64,000 nt of DNA from Actinomyces sp. HPA0247 (GCA_000411415.1 KE150450.1:255787-319786); one strand, 5' to 3'; positions 50,827-62,167 are shown, counted from the first letter of the stretch. Translations and numbers: made by a program. Notes: generated from the letters alone by a model not told the origin.

Positions 50827-51579
50827 ATGAGCTGGATCGACGACCCATGGATGGGTTTTGACACCGAGACGACGGGCGTGCGCGCACTCAAGGACCGCCT
50901 CGTCACCGCCGCGCTGGTGCTGCGCATCGACGGCGCCTCCTACCGCAGCGGCGTCAGCGCCCCCGACCAGGTGGCCACGTGGCTGACCGACCCGGGCGTC
51001 GAGATCCCCGAGCAGGCCACGGCCGTCCACGGCATCACGACCGAGCAGGCGCGCCGCGACGGCCGCCCCATCGAGGAGGTCCTGCACGAGCTGGCCGGTT
51101 CCATCGTCGAGCACTGGCTGCGCGGATACCCAGTCGTCGCCTTCAACGCGACGTACGACATCACGCTGGTGAACCAGGAGCTGCGCCGCCACCACCTGGG
51201 GTCTTTCGAGGAGCGCCTCGAGGGTGCGCCGATGCTGGTCGTCGACCCGCTCGTCTTGGATCGTAAGCTCGACCGCTTCCGCAAGGGCAAGAAGACGCTG
51301 ACGGAGATGGCGCCCGTCTACGGGGCGGTCGCTTCCCCGGACGCTCACACGGCCGAGGTCGACGTGGCCATGACGCTCGACGTGCTCGCCGGCATGGTGG
51401 ATAAGTACCCGCAGCTGGGCTCCATGAGCGCCCTGGAGCTCATGGATTATCAGCTCCAGGCTCACCAGGATTGGGCCGAGGACTTCGAGAAGTACCTGCG
51501 CAAGCAGGGCAAGGACGCGAACATCGACCGCGAGTGGCCCCAGATCACGCCGCGAGGCCGCGGCGGCGACCAGGAGTAA
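50827..51579 (+). CDS. DnaQ-like 3'-5' exonuclease
   Basis: A 250-residue protein with ATG 50827 after GGCGAGGAG. DEDDh-type exonuclease motifs: 'GFDTETTGVRALKDRLV' (Asp, Glu), 'AFNATYDITLV' (Asp) and 'DAHTAEVDVAMT' (His, Asp). It probably trims DNA or RNA ends. A single-gene unit followed by a terminator. Confidence 0.85.
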   Translation: MSWIDDPWMGFDTETTGVRALKDRLVTAALVLRIDGASYRSGVSAPDQVATWLTDPGVEIPEQATAVHGITTEQARRDGRPIEEVLHELAGSIVEHWLRGYPVVAFNATYDITLVNQELRRHHLGSFEERLEGAPMLVVDPLVLDRKLDRFRKGKKTLTEMAPVYGAVASPDAHTAEVDVAMTLDVLAGMVDKYPQLGSMSALELMDYQLQAHQDWAEDFEKYLRKQGKDANIDREWPQITPRGRGGDQE

Positions 51580-51592
51580 GAACGCTTCAGGC

Positions 51593-51613
51593 GGGGGTCG
51601 GGTGCCGGCCCCC
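51593..51613 (+). terminator. Terminator of the exonuclease gene
   Basis: GGGGGTCGG, GTG, CCGGCCCCC then GTTTTCG. Confidence 0.65.
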
Positions 51614-51778
51614 GTTTTCGTTGTGTCTGAAGAGTCCTCCGTGCGGTGCATGTGCGAGGCAGTGGCCGGGTTCAGCCGCGCCCGGTGGGCGGCCGCATGA
51701 CCGGCTGCTCAGCACGCGCTACACACCACCAGTGTGGAGGGCACCGCAGGTAGCACGGCCTGTCTCTCTCCCCCAAAA

Positions 51779-51885
51779 GTCGCATGCAATTCGATTAGGT
51801 GAAGATTCAACAGAGTCTGAAAACGTTGCAATTCCAACGCTCATCTTTCAATGCATGAAAGGTTGACAGGGAAATTGCATGCGAC
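51779..51885. repeat. MITE-like element, copy 1 (107 bp)
   Basis: Terminal inverted repeats GTCGCATGCAATT and AATTGCATGCGAC (13 bp, perfect). Internal hairpin CGTTGCAATTCCAACG. A copy at 52286 is roughly 80-85% identical. Confidence 0.7.
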
Positions 51886-51937
51886 ATTGTCAGGGAACTT
51901 TCCCTATGTCCTACACAGGACCAGACGAAGGGGCATG

Positions 51938-52008
51938 ACACCAGTTAGGGAGCATTACACCACCTCCGAACTGGTGTAATACCCGGCTAAGTGGTGTCAC
52001 ACCACTTA
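51938..52008. repeat. Cluster of TGGTGT/ACACCA palindromes
   Basis: Five half-sites: ACACCAGTTA (51938), ATTACACCA (51954) paired with TGGTGTAAT (51972), and the perfect palindrome TAAGTGGTGTCACACCACTTA (51988-52008). No gene starts nearby. Confidence 0.65.
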
Positions 52009-52075
52009 GCAACAAGCCTAAATGCGGGCTCGCTCGAGTGGAGAGGTCAAGGTCATCGGCCGCCAGCTCACATAC

Positions 52076-52172
52076 GGATAGGTAAGCAACATCCGGATAG
52101 GTAACGAACATCCGGATAGCTTAATAACCTATCCGGATGTGCATAACCTATCCGCGTGTGCACAACCTATCC
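52076..52172. repeat. Convergent 19-bp iteron array, locus 2
   Basis: Forward units GGATAGG (52076, 52095) and GGATAGC (52114); inverted units CCTATCC (52128, 52147, 52166). Period 19 bp and central offset 14 bp, exactly as in locus 1 at 21130. It lies between the two MITE-like copies. Confidence 0.9.
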
Positions 52173-52285
52173 GGATAAGCCCATGCAGAGGGCGCCGGCG
52201 GGGCCGCAAGGCCTGACCGGGCACACACCACGTGCCACCAGCAAGGAGGGCGCCGGCGGGTAGCGATACCCGTTCGCCCACAAAA

Positions 52286-52391
52286 GTCGCATGCAATTCG
52301 ATTGGATGAAGATTCAACAAAGCTCGAAAACGTTGCAATTCCAACGCTCAAAATTCATGGTTTGAAATAGTCACAGGGGAATTGCATGCGA
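52286..52391. repeat. MITE-like element, copy 2 (about 106 bp)
   Basis: Same ends GTCGCATGCAATT and AATTGCATGCG(A). The duplication extends about 60 bp upstream of both copies (GGAGGGC..CCG..GGTAGC). Confidence 0.7.
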
Positions 52392-52470
52392 AATTGGTTG
52401 GGGGATCAGCGGTGAAGAGGCGCGAGGGCTGCAGGTGACGTGGGCCTGGCCGGGCTTCGAGCCGACACAC

Positions 52471-52553
52471 CGAGCGAAGCTCGCGGCGCAGACGGCGAGC
52501 GGGCGGGCGGGCCGAGCGAAGCTCGCGGCGCGGACGGCGGGCGGGCCCGACGG
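52471..52553. repeat. GC-rich 42-bp tandem duplication
   Basis: The unit beginning CGAGCGAAGCTCGCGGCGC occurs at 52471 and 52513, with an internal GCGAGCTTCGC palindrome. It lies downstream of the transaldolase gene's terminator. No coding frame recognised. Confidence 0.65.
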
Positions 52554-52618
52554 CGCCCGGAACACCGGCGGCGCAGCCACCAGGAACGCCGGTGGCGCAG
52601 CAGCAATGCGGGTATGCG

Positions 52619-52654
52619 AGAGGCCCGGAGGCGAGTCACCACCTCCGGGCCTCT
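52619..52654 (-). terminator. Terminator of the transaldolase-like gene
   Basis: Perfect 13-base arms AGAGGCCCGGAGG and CCTCCGGGCCTCT, ten bases after the stop on the minus strand. Confidence 0.75.
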
Positions 52655-52663
52655 ACGCACAGC

Positions 52664-53353
52664 TCACTTTTCCTTGATGAGGTCCAACCACGTGCGGCGT
52701 TCACCCACGAGGAAGCCGAAGTCGCGGTTCTGGTCCGCGATGGCGGCGTCGGTCGCGGGGTTCTTGATGAGTGCGGCCAGCACGTCGGGGGCGGCGGTGA
52801 TGGCACCCACGCCCTGGCGGACCAGCTCAAGGACCTGCTCAGAGTTCTTGAAGGACGCGGCCAGCACGTCGGCCTTCAAGTCGTAGGAACGCAGGGTGCG
52901 GTGGATTTCGGAGGCGACGCGCACGCCGTCGATGCCGTAGTTGTCCATGCGGTTGACATAGGGGGCGACGTAGCGGGCGCCCGCCTTGGCGGCCATGAAG
53001 CCCTGCATCGAGGAGTGGATGCCGGTCGCGGTGACCTGCATGCCTTCGCGCACGATGCGCGGGATGGCGGCGAAACCTTCGCGCGTGACGGGGAGCTTGA
53101 TGAAGAGGTTGCCGCCGATCTCGCCGCGCAGGGCACGGGCCTCGGCGACCATGTCATCGGCGCGCTGGGAGACGATCTGGACGTGCAGCTGAGCGCCGTC
53201 GGGCAGGAGCTGCTTAATGGCGTGGAGCACCTCGAGAGGTTCCTTGCCCTCGCGGTACAGGATCGTCGGGTTAGTGGTCACGCCGTCGATGGGCAGGTAT
53301 TCCAGGGTCTTGGCGATGGAATCGACGTTCGCGTGATCGATGAGGATGAGCAT
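52664..53353 (-). CDS. Transaldolase/fructose-6-phosphate-aldolase-like protein
   Basis: A 229-residue TAL/FSA-family barrel. Motifs: 'LEYLPIDGVTTNPTIL', Schiff-base Lys in 'NLFIKLPVTREG', 'VTATGIHSSMQGFMAAKAGARYVAPYVNRMDNYGIDG' region and 'LAASFKNSEQV'. It is the short form (FsaA/TalC-like). The exact reaction, fructose-6-phosphate aldol cleavage or transaldolase, cannot be told apart by eye. Confidence 0.88.
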   Translation of the reverse strand: MLILIDHANVDSIAKTLEYLPIDGVTTNPTILYREGKEPLEVLHAIKQLLPDGAQLHVQIVSQRADDMVAEARALRGEIGGNLFIKLPVTREGFAAIPRIVREGMQVTATGIHSSMQGFMAAKAGARYVAPYVNRMDNYGIDGVRVASEIHRTLRSYDLKADVLAASFKNSEQVLELVRQGVGAITAAPDVLAALIKNPATDAAIADQNRDFGFLVGERRTWLDLIKEK

Positions 53354-53404
53354 CTGAGCAGCTCCTTTGCGGTGTTGTGAGTTTTCGCACCCCTAGGATA
53401 GCGC

Positions 53405-53436
53405 GGGCGGGAGCAGCCCAGCGACTGCTCCCGCCC
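53405..53436 (-). terminator. guaB terminator
   Basis: Perfect 12-base arms GGGCGGGAGCAG and CTGCTCCCGCCC around an eight-base loop. Confidence 0.75.
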
Positions 53437-53458
53437 GTCATGACCTCTCGATCTGCGA

Positions 53459-56358
<2,900 letters not shown>

Positions 56359-56475
56359 GACTGTTCTCCTGCCGGTACGTGCCTTCACGGTATCACCTGA
56401 CCAAGCGCTGCGGGCGGAGGCGGGGACGCTGAGCGCGCAGTTGAGCAGGCAATTGCGCGTGAGCCGTCAAGCGCG

Positions 56476-57396
56476 TCAGGAGCGGCCGACCAGCTGCAGA
56501 TCCGCTTGGGGTGCGAGGAGCGCGAGGGCTTCTTCGACGCAGGCGCTGATCGTTCGCACGCGCTGGACGTGTGGAGAGAGGACGTCGGGGGCGTCCGTGC
56601 CCACCATGATCGTGGGAACGCCGTAGCGGGCGACCAGGCTTTCGACGGTGTGCGCGCAGGCGGGACCGCAGCCCAGGACGACGGTCAGTGCGGGAACGCC
56701 GCCACGCACGTATTCGCGGAAGCGATCGGCGACGCCGACACCTCCGTAGTTCTCGCTGGAGAGCAGGCGAACATCACACCCGTACCAGGCCAGGGCGACG
56801 CCGACGACCTGGGCCGGTGTCTCGTGGAGGGCATCGCTGACGATTGCGATACGGTCCCCGCCGATGAGGGCGCGCGTGGGCCGCGACTGGTAAGCGCAGC
56901 GGCATACGCGCTGGAAGGCGTTGACGAGCATGATGGCGGGCGAGGATCCGACCGGGTCGCCGCCGGGTGCGGATCGCAGAGATTTGAGGGCGGGTTCGAC
57001 GAAGCGTGACCACGTATGGACGAGGCCGTGGCTGGCGACCGCCGATTCGAGCACTTCCTCGAGGCGCTCGTAGTCGTCGGCGAGGACCACGGTGCGCAGC
57101 TGTGCGGCGTTGTCGGGGCCGGATTGGGGCAGGCGTGCCCGTTCGGCCAGGGCACGTTTGGCTGCCTCGGCGGCGGGCAACCCGGCGCGCACGTGGTGGA
57201 TCATGGCGCGCAGGCGTTCAACGTCCTCGGGCAGGTAGCGACGGCGCGCTCCGGCTTCTCGTTGCGCGGGGCCGAGGCCGTAGCGTCGTTCCCAGGTACG
57301 CAGCGTCGACGCTGACACGCCGAGTTCGTCGGAGACGGAGGAGACGGTACGGGAGCGGTCGGCGAGAGCCGACTGCTCGATGATCGCCCGTGGCAT
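56476..57396 (-). CDS. MerR-type regulator with cobalamin-domain-like C-terminus
   Basis: A 306-residue protein. ATG 57396 follows GAGGAG. N-terminal MerR helix-turn-helix: 'VSSVSDELGVSASTLRTWERRYGLGPAQREAGARRRYLPEDVERL' segment. Then a helical linker (about 95-175) and a Rossmann-like domain ('RIAIVSDALHETPAQVVGVALAWYGCDVRLLS', 'TVVLGCGPACAHTVESL'). This resembles CarH/LitR light-sensing repressors, but the D-x-H-x-x-G cobalamin motif is not seen, so it may be cobalamin-independent. It is divergent from whiB. Confidence 0.7.
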   Translation of the reverse strand: MPRAIIEQSALADRSRTVSSVSDELGVSASTLRTWERRYGLGPAQREAGARRRYLPEDVERLRAMIHHVRAGLPAAEAAKRALAERARLPQSGPDNAAQLRTVVLADDYERLEEVLESAVASHGLVHTWSRFVEPALKSLRSAPGGDPVGSSPAIMLVNAFQRVCRCAYQSRPTRALIGGDRIAIVSDALHETPAQVVGVALAWYGCDVRLLSSENYGGVGVADRFREYVRGGVPALTVVLGCGPACAHTVESLVARYGVPTIMVGTDAPDVLSPHVQRVRTISACVEEALALLAPQADLQLVGRS

Positions 57397-57611
57397 GCCT
57401 GCTCCTCTCCGCATTGTGTCGGTGTTTGTCCGGTACCCCGATTCTTGCGTGTGAGAAGCTGACACGCCACAGGAACGACCCCAGGCACACACAAAAAGTT
57501 GTTCATAAAGTTATTCACTGCTCGTTCAACTCGCGTGCCTGAGTTTTTTCGGGGTTTTAACAGTCCAGACCCCCACATGCTGAGAACTGGATCATAATTC
57601 GAGAAAGATCC

Positions 57612-57671
57612 TTGAATAACTACCGCGCAAGTGTCTATTCTTGCCGACATCGTGTGCCGAAAATGTCGGCA
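57612..57671 (+). promoter_or_regulatory. whiB promoter with downstream palindrome
   Basis: TTGAAT (57612-57617), 18 bases, TATTCT (57636-57641) as -35/-10. TGCCGACAT (57642-57650) and ATGTCGGCA (57663-57671) form a perfect nine-base inverted repeat around the expected start site. It could be an operator, possibly autoregulatory, or a 5'-UTR hairpin. Confidence 0.5.
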
Positions 57672-57695
57672 CGACAGACATGAAGGAGGCACCCA

Positions 57696-57992
57696 ATGAC
57701 TGACGTCTCCCGTCTGCCCGGACCCATGATCGATGCGTGGGAATGGCAGTACGAAGCGGCGTGCCGTGACCTGGACACCGAGCTGTTCTTCCACCCCGAG
57801 GGTGAGCGCGGCTCCACACGCCGACGCCGCGCGGCGAACGCCAAGGCGATCTGCGCAACCTGCCCGGTGATCGAGCAGTGCCGGTCCTACGCTCTAGCCG
57901 CCCAGGAGCCCTACGGCATCTGGGGTGGAATGACCGAAGAAGAACGACGCGAAGAAATCCGCTCCTCCGGGCGCGGTCGCCGCGTCTCCTAA
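57696..57992 (+). CDS. whiB: WhiB-family iron-sulphur regulator (WhiB3/WhiD-like)
   Basis: A 98-residue protein with AAGGAGG before ATG. Four Cys of the cluster: 'EAACRDLD', then 'AICATCPVIEQCRSYAL' (C-x2-C-x5-C). Then the 'EPYGIWGGMTEEERRE' turn and a basic tail 'RGRGRRVS'. The 'LFFHPEGERG' segment is typical of WhiB3/WhiD rather than WhiB1 or WhiB2. It is a redox-responsive partner of the main sigma factor. Confidence 0.93.
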   Translation: MTDVSRLPGPMIDAWEWQYEAACRDLDTELFFHPEGERGSTRRRRAANAKAICATCPVIEQCRSYALAAQEPYGIWGGMTEEERREEIRSSGRGRRVS

Positions 57993-58081
57993 CGCGCATC
58001 CATTGTTCGGTGCGGCATCGCCACCGCGATGCCGCACCTTTTTACTGCCCGCCCAAACGCCCATCCTCTCCGGGAGCTCGC

Positions 58082-58894
58082 ATGACCGACAACGACAACA
58101 AGGCCTCGCAGAACAAGGCCGAGGACGCCCCGACCAACCTGTACAAGACGCTCTTCTTCGTGACCGCGCCGATCACGGCGATCCTCGCGGGCGCATGCGT
58201 GTGGATGGGCGTCCAGCTCTCCTCCACCTCTCCGGCGGGTCAGGCCACCCCTGCGGCGACGCCGACCGCAGCCGCGCAGATGCCGCAGAATACGGAGACT
58301 GCGGCTCCCAGCCAGACGAACGCGAGCAATCTGGAGATCATGAAGTCGTTCGTGCGTCACCAGGCGGACGATCCGCAGGCGAAGGGCGATATCAACGCTC
58401 CCGTGACGATGGTTCTCTTCTCCGATTTTGCGTGCCCCTATTGCACGAAGTACGCCCAGGAGATCGACCCGGCGCTGGCTGACCTCGTCGCGGATGGCAC
58501 GCTGCGCGTGGAGTGGTACGACCTGGCTCAGATCACCGAGACCTCTCCCCTGGCCGCGCAGGCGGGCATCGCCGCCGGCGAGCAGGGCAAGTTCTGGGAG
58601 TTCCACGACGTGGTCTACGCGGCGGCTGACCCGACCGGGCACCCGCAGTACTCCGAGCAGGCTCTCGTTGATTTCGCGGCCCAGGCGGGTGTGCCCGACC
58701 TGGACAAGTTCCGCGCAACGATGCTCGCCGACCACACCGTCTCCAAGGTGAAGGCCGCCAAGGAACAGGCTCACCAGGCGGGTATCAGCGGCACGCCCAC
58801 GATGTTTATCAACAAGGCGTTCGTCAGCGGTTACCGGGACGCCTCCTACATCCGCAACACGATCCTCGAACAGGCGGCACAGTCCGCTTCCTGA
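58082..58894 (+). CDS. DsbA-like thiol-disulfide protein, membrane anchored
   Basis: A 270-residue protein. Start at ATG 58082. Charged N-terminus, one transmembrane helix (residues 23-45, 'LFFVTAPITAILAGACVWMG'), Ala/Thr/Pro linker, then a DsbA-like thioredoxin fold: 'FSDFACPYCTKYAQEI' with active site CPYC, a helical insert, and cis-Pro loop 'ISGTPTMFIN'. Faces outward and probably forms disulfides in exported proteins. Located 89 bases after whiB. Confidence 0.88.
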   Translation: MTDNDNKASQNKAEDAPTNLYKTLFFVTAPITAILAGACVWMGVQLSSTSPAGQATPAATPTAAAQMPQNTETAAPSQTNASNLEIMKSFVRHQADDPQAKGDINAPVTMVLFSDFACPYCTKYAQEIDPALADLVADGTLRVEWYDLAQITETSPLAAQAGIAAGEQGKFWEFHDVVYAAADPTGHPQYSEQALVDFAAQAGVPDLDKFRATMLADHTVSKVKAAKEQAHQAGISGTPTMFINKAFVSGYRDASYIRNTILEQAAQSAS

Positions 58895-58944
58895 TACGAG
58901 GCCTCGCGCCGCACGGATGCACGACGCGGAAGACACGAACAAAA

Positions 58945-58977
58945 GGGCGGCCCGGAAGGATTCCTTCCGGGCCGCCC
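58945..58977. terminator. Bidirectional terminator
   Basis: Perfect 15-base arms GGGCGGCCCGGAAGG and CCTTCCGGGCCGCCC around ATT, between the convergent DsbA-like gene and groES. Confidence 0.8.
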
Positions 58978-59002
58978 CTGTAGCGTTCAGTATGCGAAGC
59001 GC

Positions 59003-59299
59003 TCAGCGCTCCACGACCGCCAGCACGTCACGCGAGGACAGGATCTGGAACTCCTGGCCGTCGTACTTGACCTCGGTGCCGCCGTAGCGCGAGTAGATGA
59101 CCACGTCGCCGACCTTGACGTCGACGGGAATGCGGTTGCCGTTGTCGTCCACGCGGCCGGGGCCCACGGCGATAACTTCGCCTTCCTGCGGCTTCTCCTT
59201 GGCGGTGTCCGGAATGACCAGGCCGGAGGCGGTGGTCTGCTCGGCCTCAACCTGGCGGATGACGATGCGGTCCTCGAGGGGCTTGATGGAGATCGACAT
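59003..59299 (-). CDS. groES: Co-chaperonin GroES
   Basis: A 98-residue protein. Motifs: '[27 protein letters not shown]' (mobile loop), '[10 protein letters not shown]', '[21 protein letters not shown]', '[11 protein letters not shown]'. Heptameric lid of the GroEL chamber. No groEL gene adjoins it, as is common in actinobacteria with separate copies. A CIRCE element lies about 120 bases upstream. Confidence 0.97.
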   Translation of the reverse strand: MSISIKPLEDRIVIRQVEAEQTTASGLVIPDTAKEKPQEGEVIAVGPGRVDDNGNRIPVDVKVGDVVIYSRYGGTEVKYDGQEFQILSSRDVLAVVER

Positions 59300-59417
59300 T
59301 GTCGCTCCCTTTCTTTTTTGTCACGAAGGTGCTCGTCCGTTCCCTGCCGTCGCGGGGGTCAGGTGCGGGACCGGTCGCGGGTTTTCCCGCGCTTCCTCCA
59401 CGAGTGTAGGCGCGGTC

Positions 59418-59444
59418 CTGGCACTCGGGCAAGCCGAGTGCCAG
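59418..59444. promoter_or_regulatory. CIRCE element (HrcA operator)
   Basis: CTGGCACTC, nine bases, GAGTGCCAG: perfect arms with the canonical N9 spacing and core GCACTC/GAGTGC. Predicts HrcA control of groES; it could also affect the divergent methyltransferase gene. Confidence 0.85.
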
Positions 59445-59540
59445 GCGCGTTCACCCTGGGCGAGACTCGGCCCGCACTATCCGCACCCGACCGCACACCC
59501 ACAGACGACCTCGCCGCCGAAGAGATGGGACAATAAGCAG

Positions 59541-60782
59541 GTGAGCGCCCTGACCCCTATTCTGTCCTCCCCCGGCTGGGAGCTGCTGGAATCCCTGCAG
59601 GCCAAGCAGGCCGCCAACCCGATTCCCCTGCCGGAGCTCGGCTCTGCCCTGCGAGCCTCCGGCCTCGACGCGGAGCTGGTGGTCGCCGTCCTCACCCAGC
59701 TCGCCCTGCGCCAGGCTGCGCGCGCCAAGTTCGGCCCCTTCGCCTCGCACATGGTGTTCACGCGCGACGGCCTCGAGCAGGCCACGCGCCTCGTCGTGGC
59801 CGCCCGGCATGCCCAGCGATTCCGGGACTGCGGTGCGAGCCGCGTCGCGGACCTGGGCTGCGGCATCGGGTCGGATGCCATGGCGATCGCCGGCCTGGGC
59901 ATGGACGTGCTGGCCGTCGACATCGACCCCGACGCCGCGGGGGCCGTGGCCGCGAACCTGCGCGCCTTCGAGGGCTCCGAGGTGCGTCTGGGGGACGTCA
60001 CCGACCTCGACATGGGCGAACTGGCCGAAGAAGGCGTCGACGCAATCTTCGCGGATCCCGCCCGACGCACGGGAGCCTCGCGCGGATCGGCGCGCATCAC
60101 GGACCCGGAGCAGTGGTCCCCTCCCCTCTCTCTCGCCCTGGGCTGGGCCTCCACGATCGACCGCGTCGGCATCAAGGTCGCGCCGGGCATCGCGTACGAG
60201 CACATCCCCTCCTCCTGGCACGCGCAGTGGGTGAGCGTGGGCGGCGACCTCGTCGAGGCCTCGCTCTGGTCTCCCGCGCTGTCCCCCGAGGGGCGGGGGC
60301 GTTCGTGCCTCCTCCTCGACGAGGCCGGGGCCGCCCATTCGCTCTCCACGCCCGAGGGCTTCGCGCCGAACGCGCCAGCGCCCCGCGTGGAGGTTGCTCC
60401 CCTGGGCGCGATGGTTGCCGAACCCGACAGCGCGGTCATCCGCGCGGGCCTCCTGGGGCGTCTCGCACAGGACGTCGGTGCCGGCATCGTGTCCGACAAG
60501 ATCGCCTACCTGACAGGGGATGACCTGCCCAACTCTCCCTTCTACGACCGTTTCGAGGTCCTCGCAGTGACCAACCTGCGGGCAAAGGCAATTTCTGTCG
60601 AGCTGCGCTCGCGCGGGGCGGGCAGCGTCGAAATCAAGAAGCGCGGAGCAGACATCAACCCGGACGACCTGCGTAAATCCATGAAATTGGGCGGCGGAGG
60701 CGAGCAGCTGACCATCATCGCGACGCGCGTCGACGGGCGTCACCGCGCGATCATCTGCCGACGGTTGGCTAAAAACCTGTAA
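59541..60782 (+). CDS. THUMP-like class I methyltransferase
   Basis: A 413-residue protein with GTG start ('VSALTPILSS'). N-terminal helical part, then a SAM domain: 'RVADLGCGIGSDAMAIAGLGMDVLAVDIDPDAA' region (motif I and acidic strand 2), 'DAIFADPARRTG' (a DPPY-like DPAR motif). C-terminal 'GADINPDDLRKSMKLGGGG' is the THUMP-like extension. This actinobacterial family probably methylates RNA; the target is unknown. No clear ribosome site, so a leaderless message is possible. Confidence 0.8.
   Translation: MSALTPILSSPGWELLESLQAKQAANPIPLPELGSALRASGLDAELVVAVLTQLALRQAARAKFGPFASHMVFTRDGLEQATRLVVAARHAQRFRDCGASRVADLGCGIGSDAMAIAGLGMDVLAVDIDPDAAGAVAANLRAFEGSEVRLGDVTDLDMGELAEEGVDAIFADPARRTGASRGSARITDPEQWSPPLSLALGWASTIDRVGIKVAPGIAYEHIPSSWHAQWVSVGGDLVEASLWSPALSPEGRGRSCLLLDEAGAAHSLSTPEGFAPNAPAPRVEVAPLGAMVAEPDSAVIRAGLLGRLAQDVGAGIVSDKIAYLTGDDLPNSPFYDRFEVLAVTNLRAKAISVELRSRGAGSVEIKKRGADINPDDLRKSMKLGGGGEQLTIIATRVDGRHRAIICRRLAKNL
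60318..60330 (-). repeat. CCCCGGCCTCGTC element, on the minus strand
   Basis: Exact copy inside the methyltransferase coding region, encoding Asp-Glu-Ala-Gly on the plus strand. Confidence 0.6.
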
Positions 60783-60847
60783 GGAAGCTCTCGGCCGCCA
60801 CTGGGCCCCTGCCTGCCAGAATGGAGGCAGCCAGCGAAAGGATCGAC

Positions 60848-62017
60848 ATGTCTTTGCCCTTCGGTTCCTCCCAGCGCTCCACGATTGGTGTCGAGTGGGA
60901 GCTCCAGCTCGTTGACCGTGATTCCCACGACCTGCGTCAAAGCGCGGACGCCATCATCGACCGCGCCACAACCGACGGCAAGCTCTACCCGGGCGTGCAC
61001 CGCGAGATGCTCCTCAACACGATCGAGGTCGTCTCCAAGCCACGTGCGACCGTCGCCGAGTGCATGGCCGACCTCATGGACTGCGTTGACTACTTGACTC
61101 CGCTGGCCTCGGACCTGCGCATCGACCTGGCGACCGCCGGCACCCACCCCTTCGCGCGCCCAGGCCGCCAGCGCGTCACCGATTCGCAGCGCTACGCGCA
61201 GCTGGTCGAGCGCACCGCCTACTGGGGGCACCAGATGCTCCTGTACGGCGTCCACGTCCACGTCGGCGTCGAGGACCGCGCGAAAATCCTGCCGATCCAG
61301 GCCGCCCTCACCGCGCACCTGGGCCACCTGCAGGCCATCTCCGCGTCCTCCCCCTTCTGGGCGGGCGAGGACACCGGCTACGCATCCAATCGCGCGATGG
61401 TCTTCCAGCAGCTTCCCACCGCCGGCATCCCGCGCCAGTTCGCCACATGGGAGGACCTCGAGGCCTACACGGACGACATGATCCGCACGGGCGTCATCGA
61501 GGGATTCGACGAGGTCCGCTGGGACATTCGCCCTTCCCCCGCCTTCGGCACGATCGAGAACCGCGTGTACGACGCGGCGACGAACGCGACCGAGGTCGGC
61601 ATTTTCGCGGCCTTCACCCACGTCCTCGTCGAGCACTTCTCGCGCCTGTACGACGCGGGCGAGCCGCTGCCCGTCCTACCGGACTGGTTCGTCGCCGAAG
61701 ACAAGTGGCGCTCCGCCCGCTACGGCATGGACGCGACCCTCATCGTCTCTCGCGACGGCGCAACCGAGAGCGCCCGCGACGGCATCGCACGACTGAAGGA
61801 GGAGCTGGCCCCCGTGGCCGAGGACCTGGGATGCGCGCGCGAGTTCGCCGGCCTCGAGACGATCCTGGCGATCGGCGCGTCCTACGAGCGTCAGCGCGCC
61901 GTCGCGGCGGCCGCCCGCCCCGGTCAGGGCCTCGACGCAGTGGTGGATCTCATGCGCGCCGAAATGAGCGCTGGACGCCCCCTCGCCCTCGCCGAATTCG
62001 CAACCCTGAACGCCTAA
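60848..62017 (+). CDS. Carboxylate-amine ligase, GCS2 family (YbdK/EgtA-like)
   Basis: A 389-residue enzyme. ATG 60848 ('MSLPFGSSQ') after AAAGGA is chosen over 60821. Motifs: 'TIGVEWELQLVD', 'GVHREMLLNTIEVVSKPRATV', 'AGTHPFARP', 'YGVHVHVGVED', 'ATIENRV'-like 'FGTIENRVYD'. Family members join glutamate to cysteine or other amines with ATP. Role here, thiol synthesis or another amide bond, is not readable. Confidence 0.85.
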   Translation: MSLPFGSSQRSTIGVEWELQLVDRDSHDLRQSADAIIDRATTDGKLYPGVHREMLLNTIEVVSKPRATVAECMADLMDCVDYLTPLASDLRIDLATAGTHPFARPGRQRVTDSQRYAQLVERTAYWGHQMLLYGVHVHVGVEDRAKILPIQAALTAHLGHLQAISASSPFWAGEDTGYASNRAMVFQQLPTAGIPRQFATWEDLEAYTDDMIRTGVIEGFDEVRWDIRPSPAFGTIENRVYDAATNATEVGIFAAFTHVLVEHFSRLYDAGEPLPVLPDWFVAEDKWRSARYGMDATLIVSRDGATESARDGIARLKEELAPVAEDLGCAREFAGLETILAIGASYERQRAVAAAARPGQGLDAVVDLMRAEMSAGRPLALAEFATLNA

Positions 62018-62030
62018 ACGCGTGCAACAA

Positions 62031-62064
62031 GTTGCCCCACGCCTCCACCCGGGCGTGGGGCAAC
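62031..62064 (+). terminator. Terminator of the GCS2 gene
   Basis: Perfect 12-base arms GTTGCCCCACGC and GCGTGGGGCAAC around a ten-base loop. Confidence 0.75.
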
Positions 62065-62167
62065 TGTCGTCATCGCCACACGTTCCCAGCGCACTGTCAG
62101 CGCACTCCCAGAACACCGCCGTATCCTTGGAGCAGCAGAAAAACAGACGCTGAGAGGACACTCGCCC

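Noticed and set aside
52076-52172. The iterons as a plasmid replication origin
   Set aside because: No rep or par gene nearby and the flanks are ordinary chromosomal genes.
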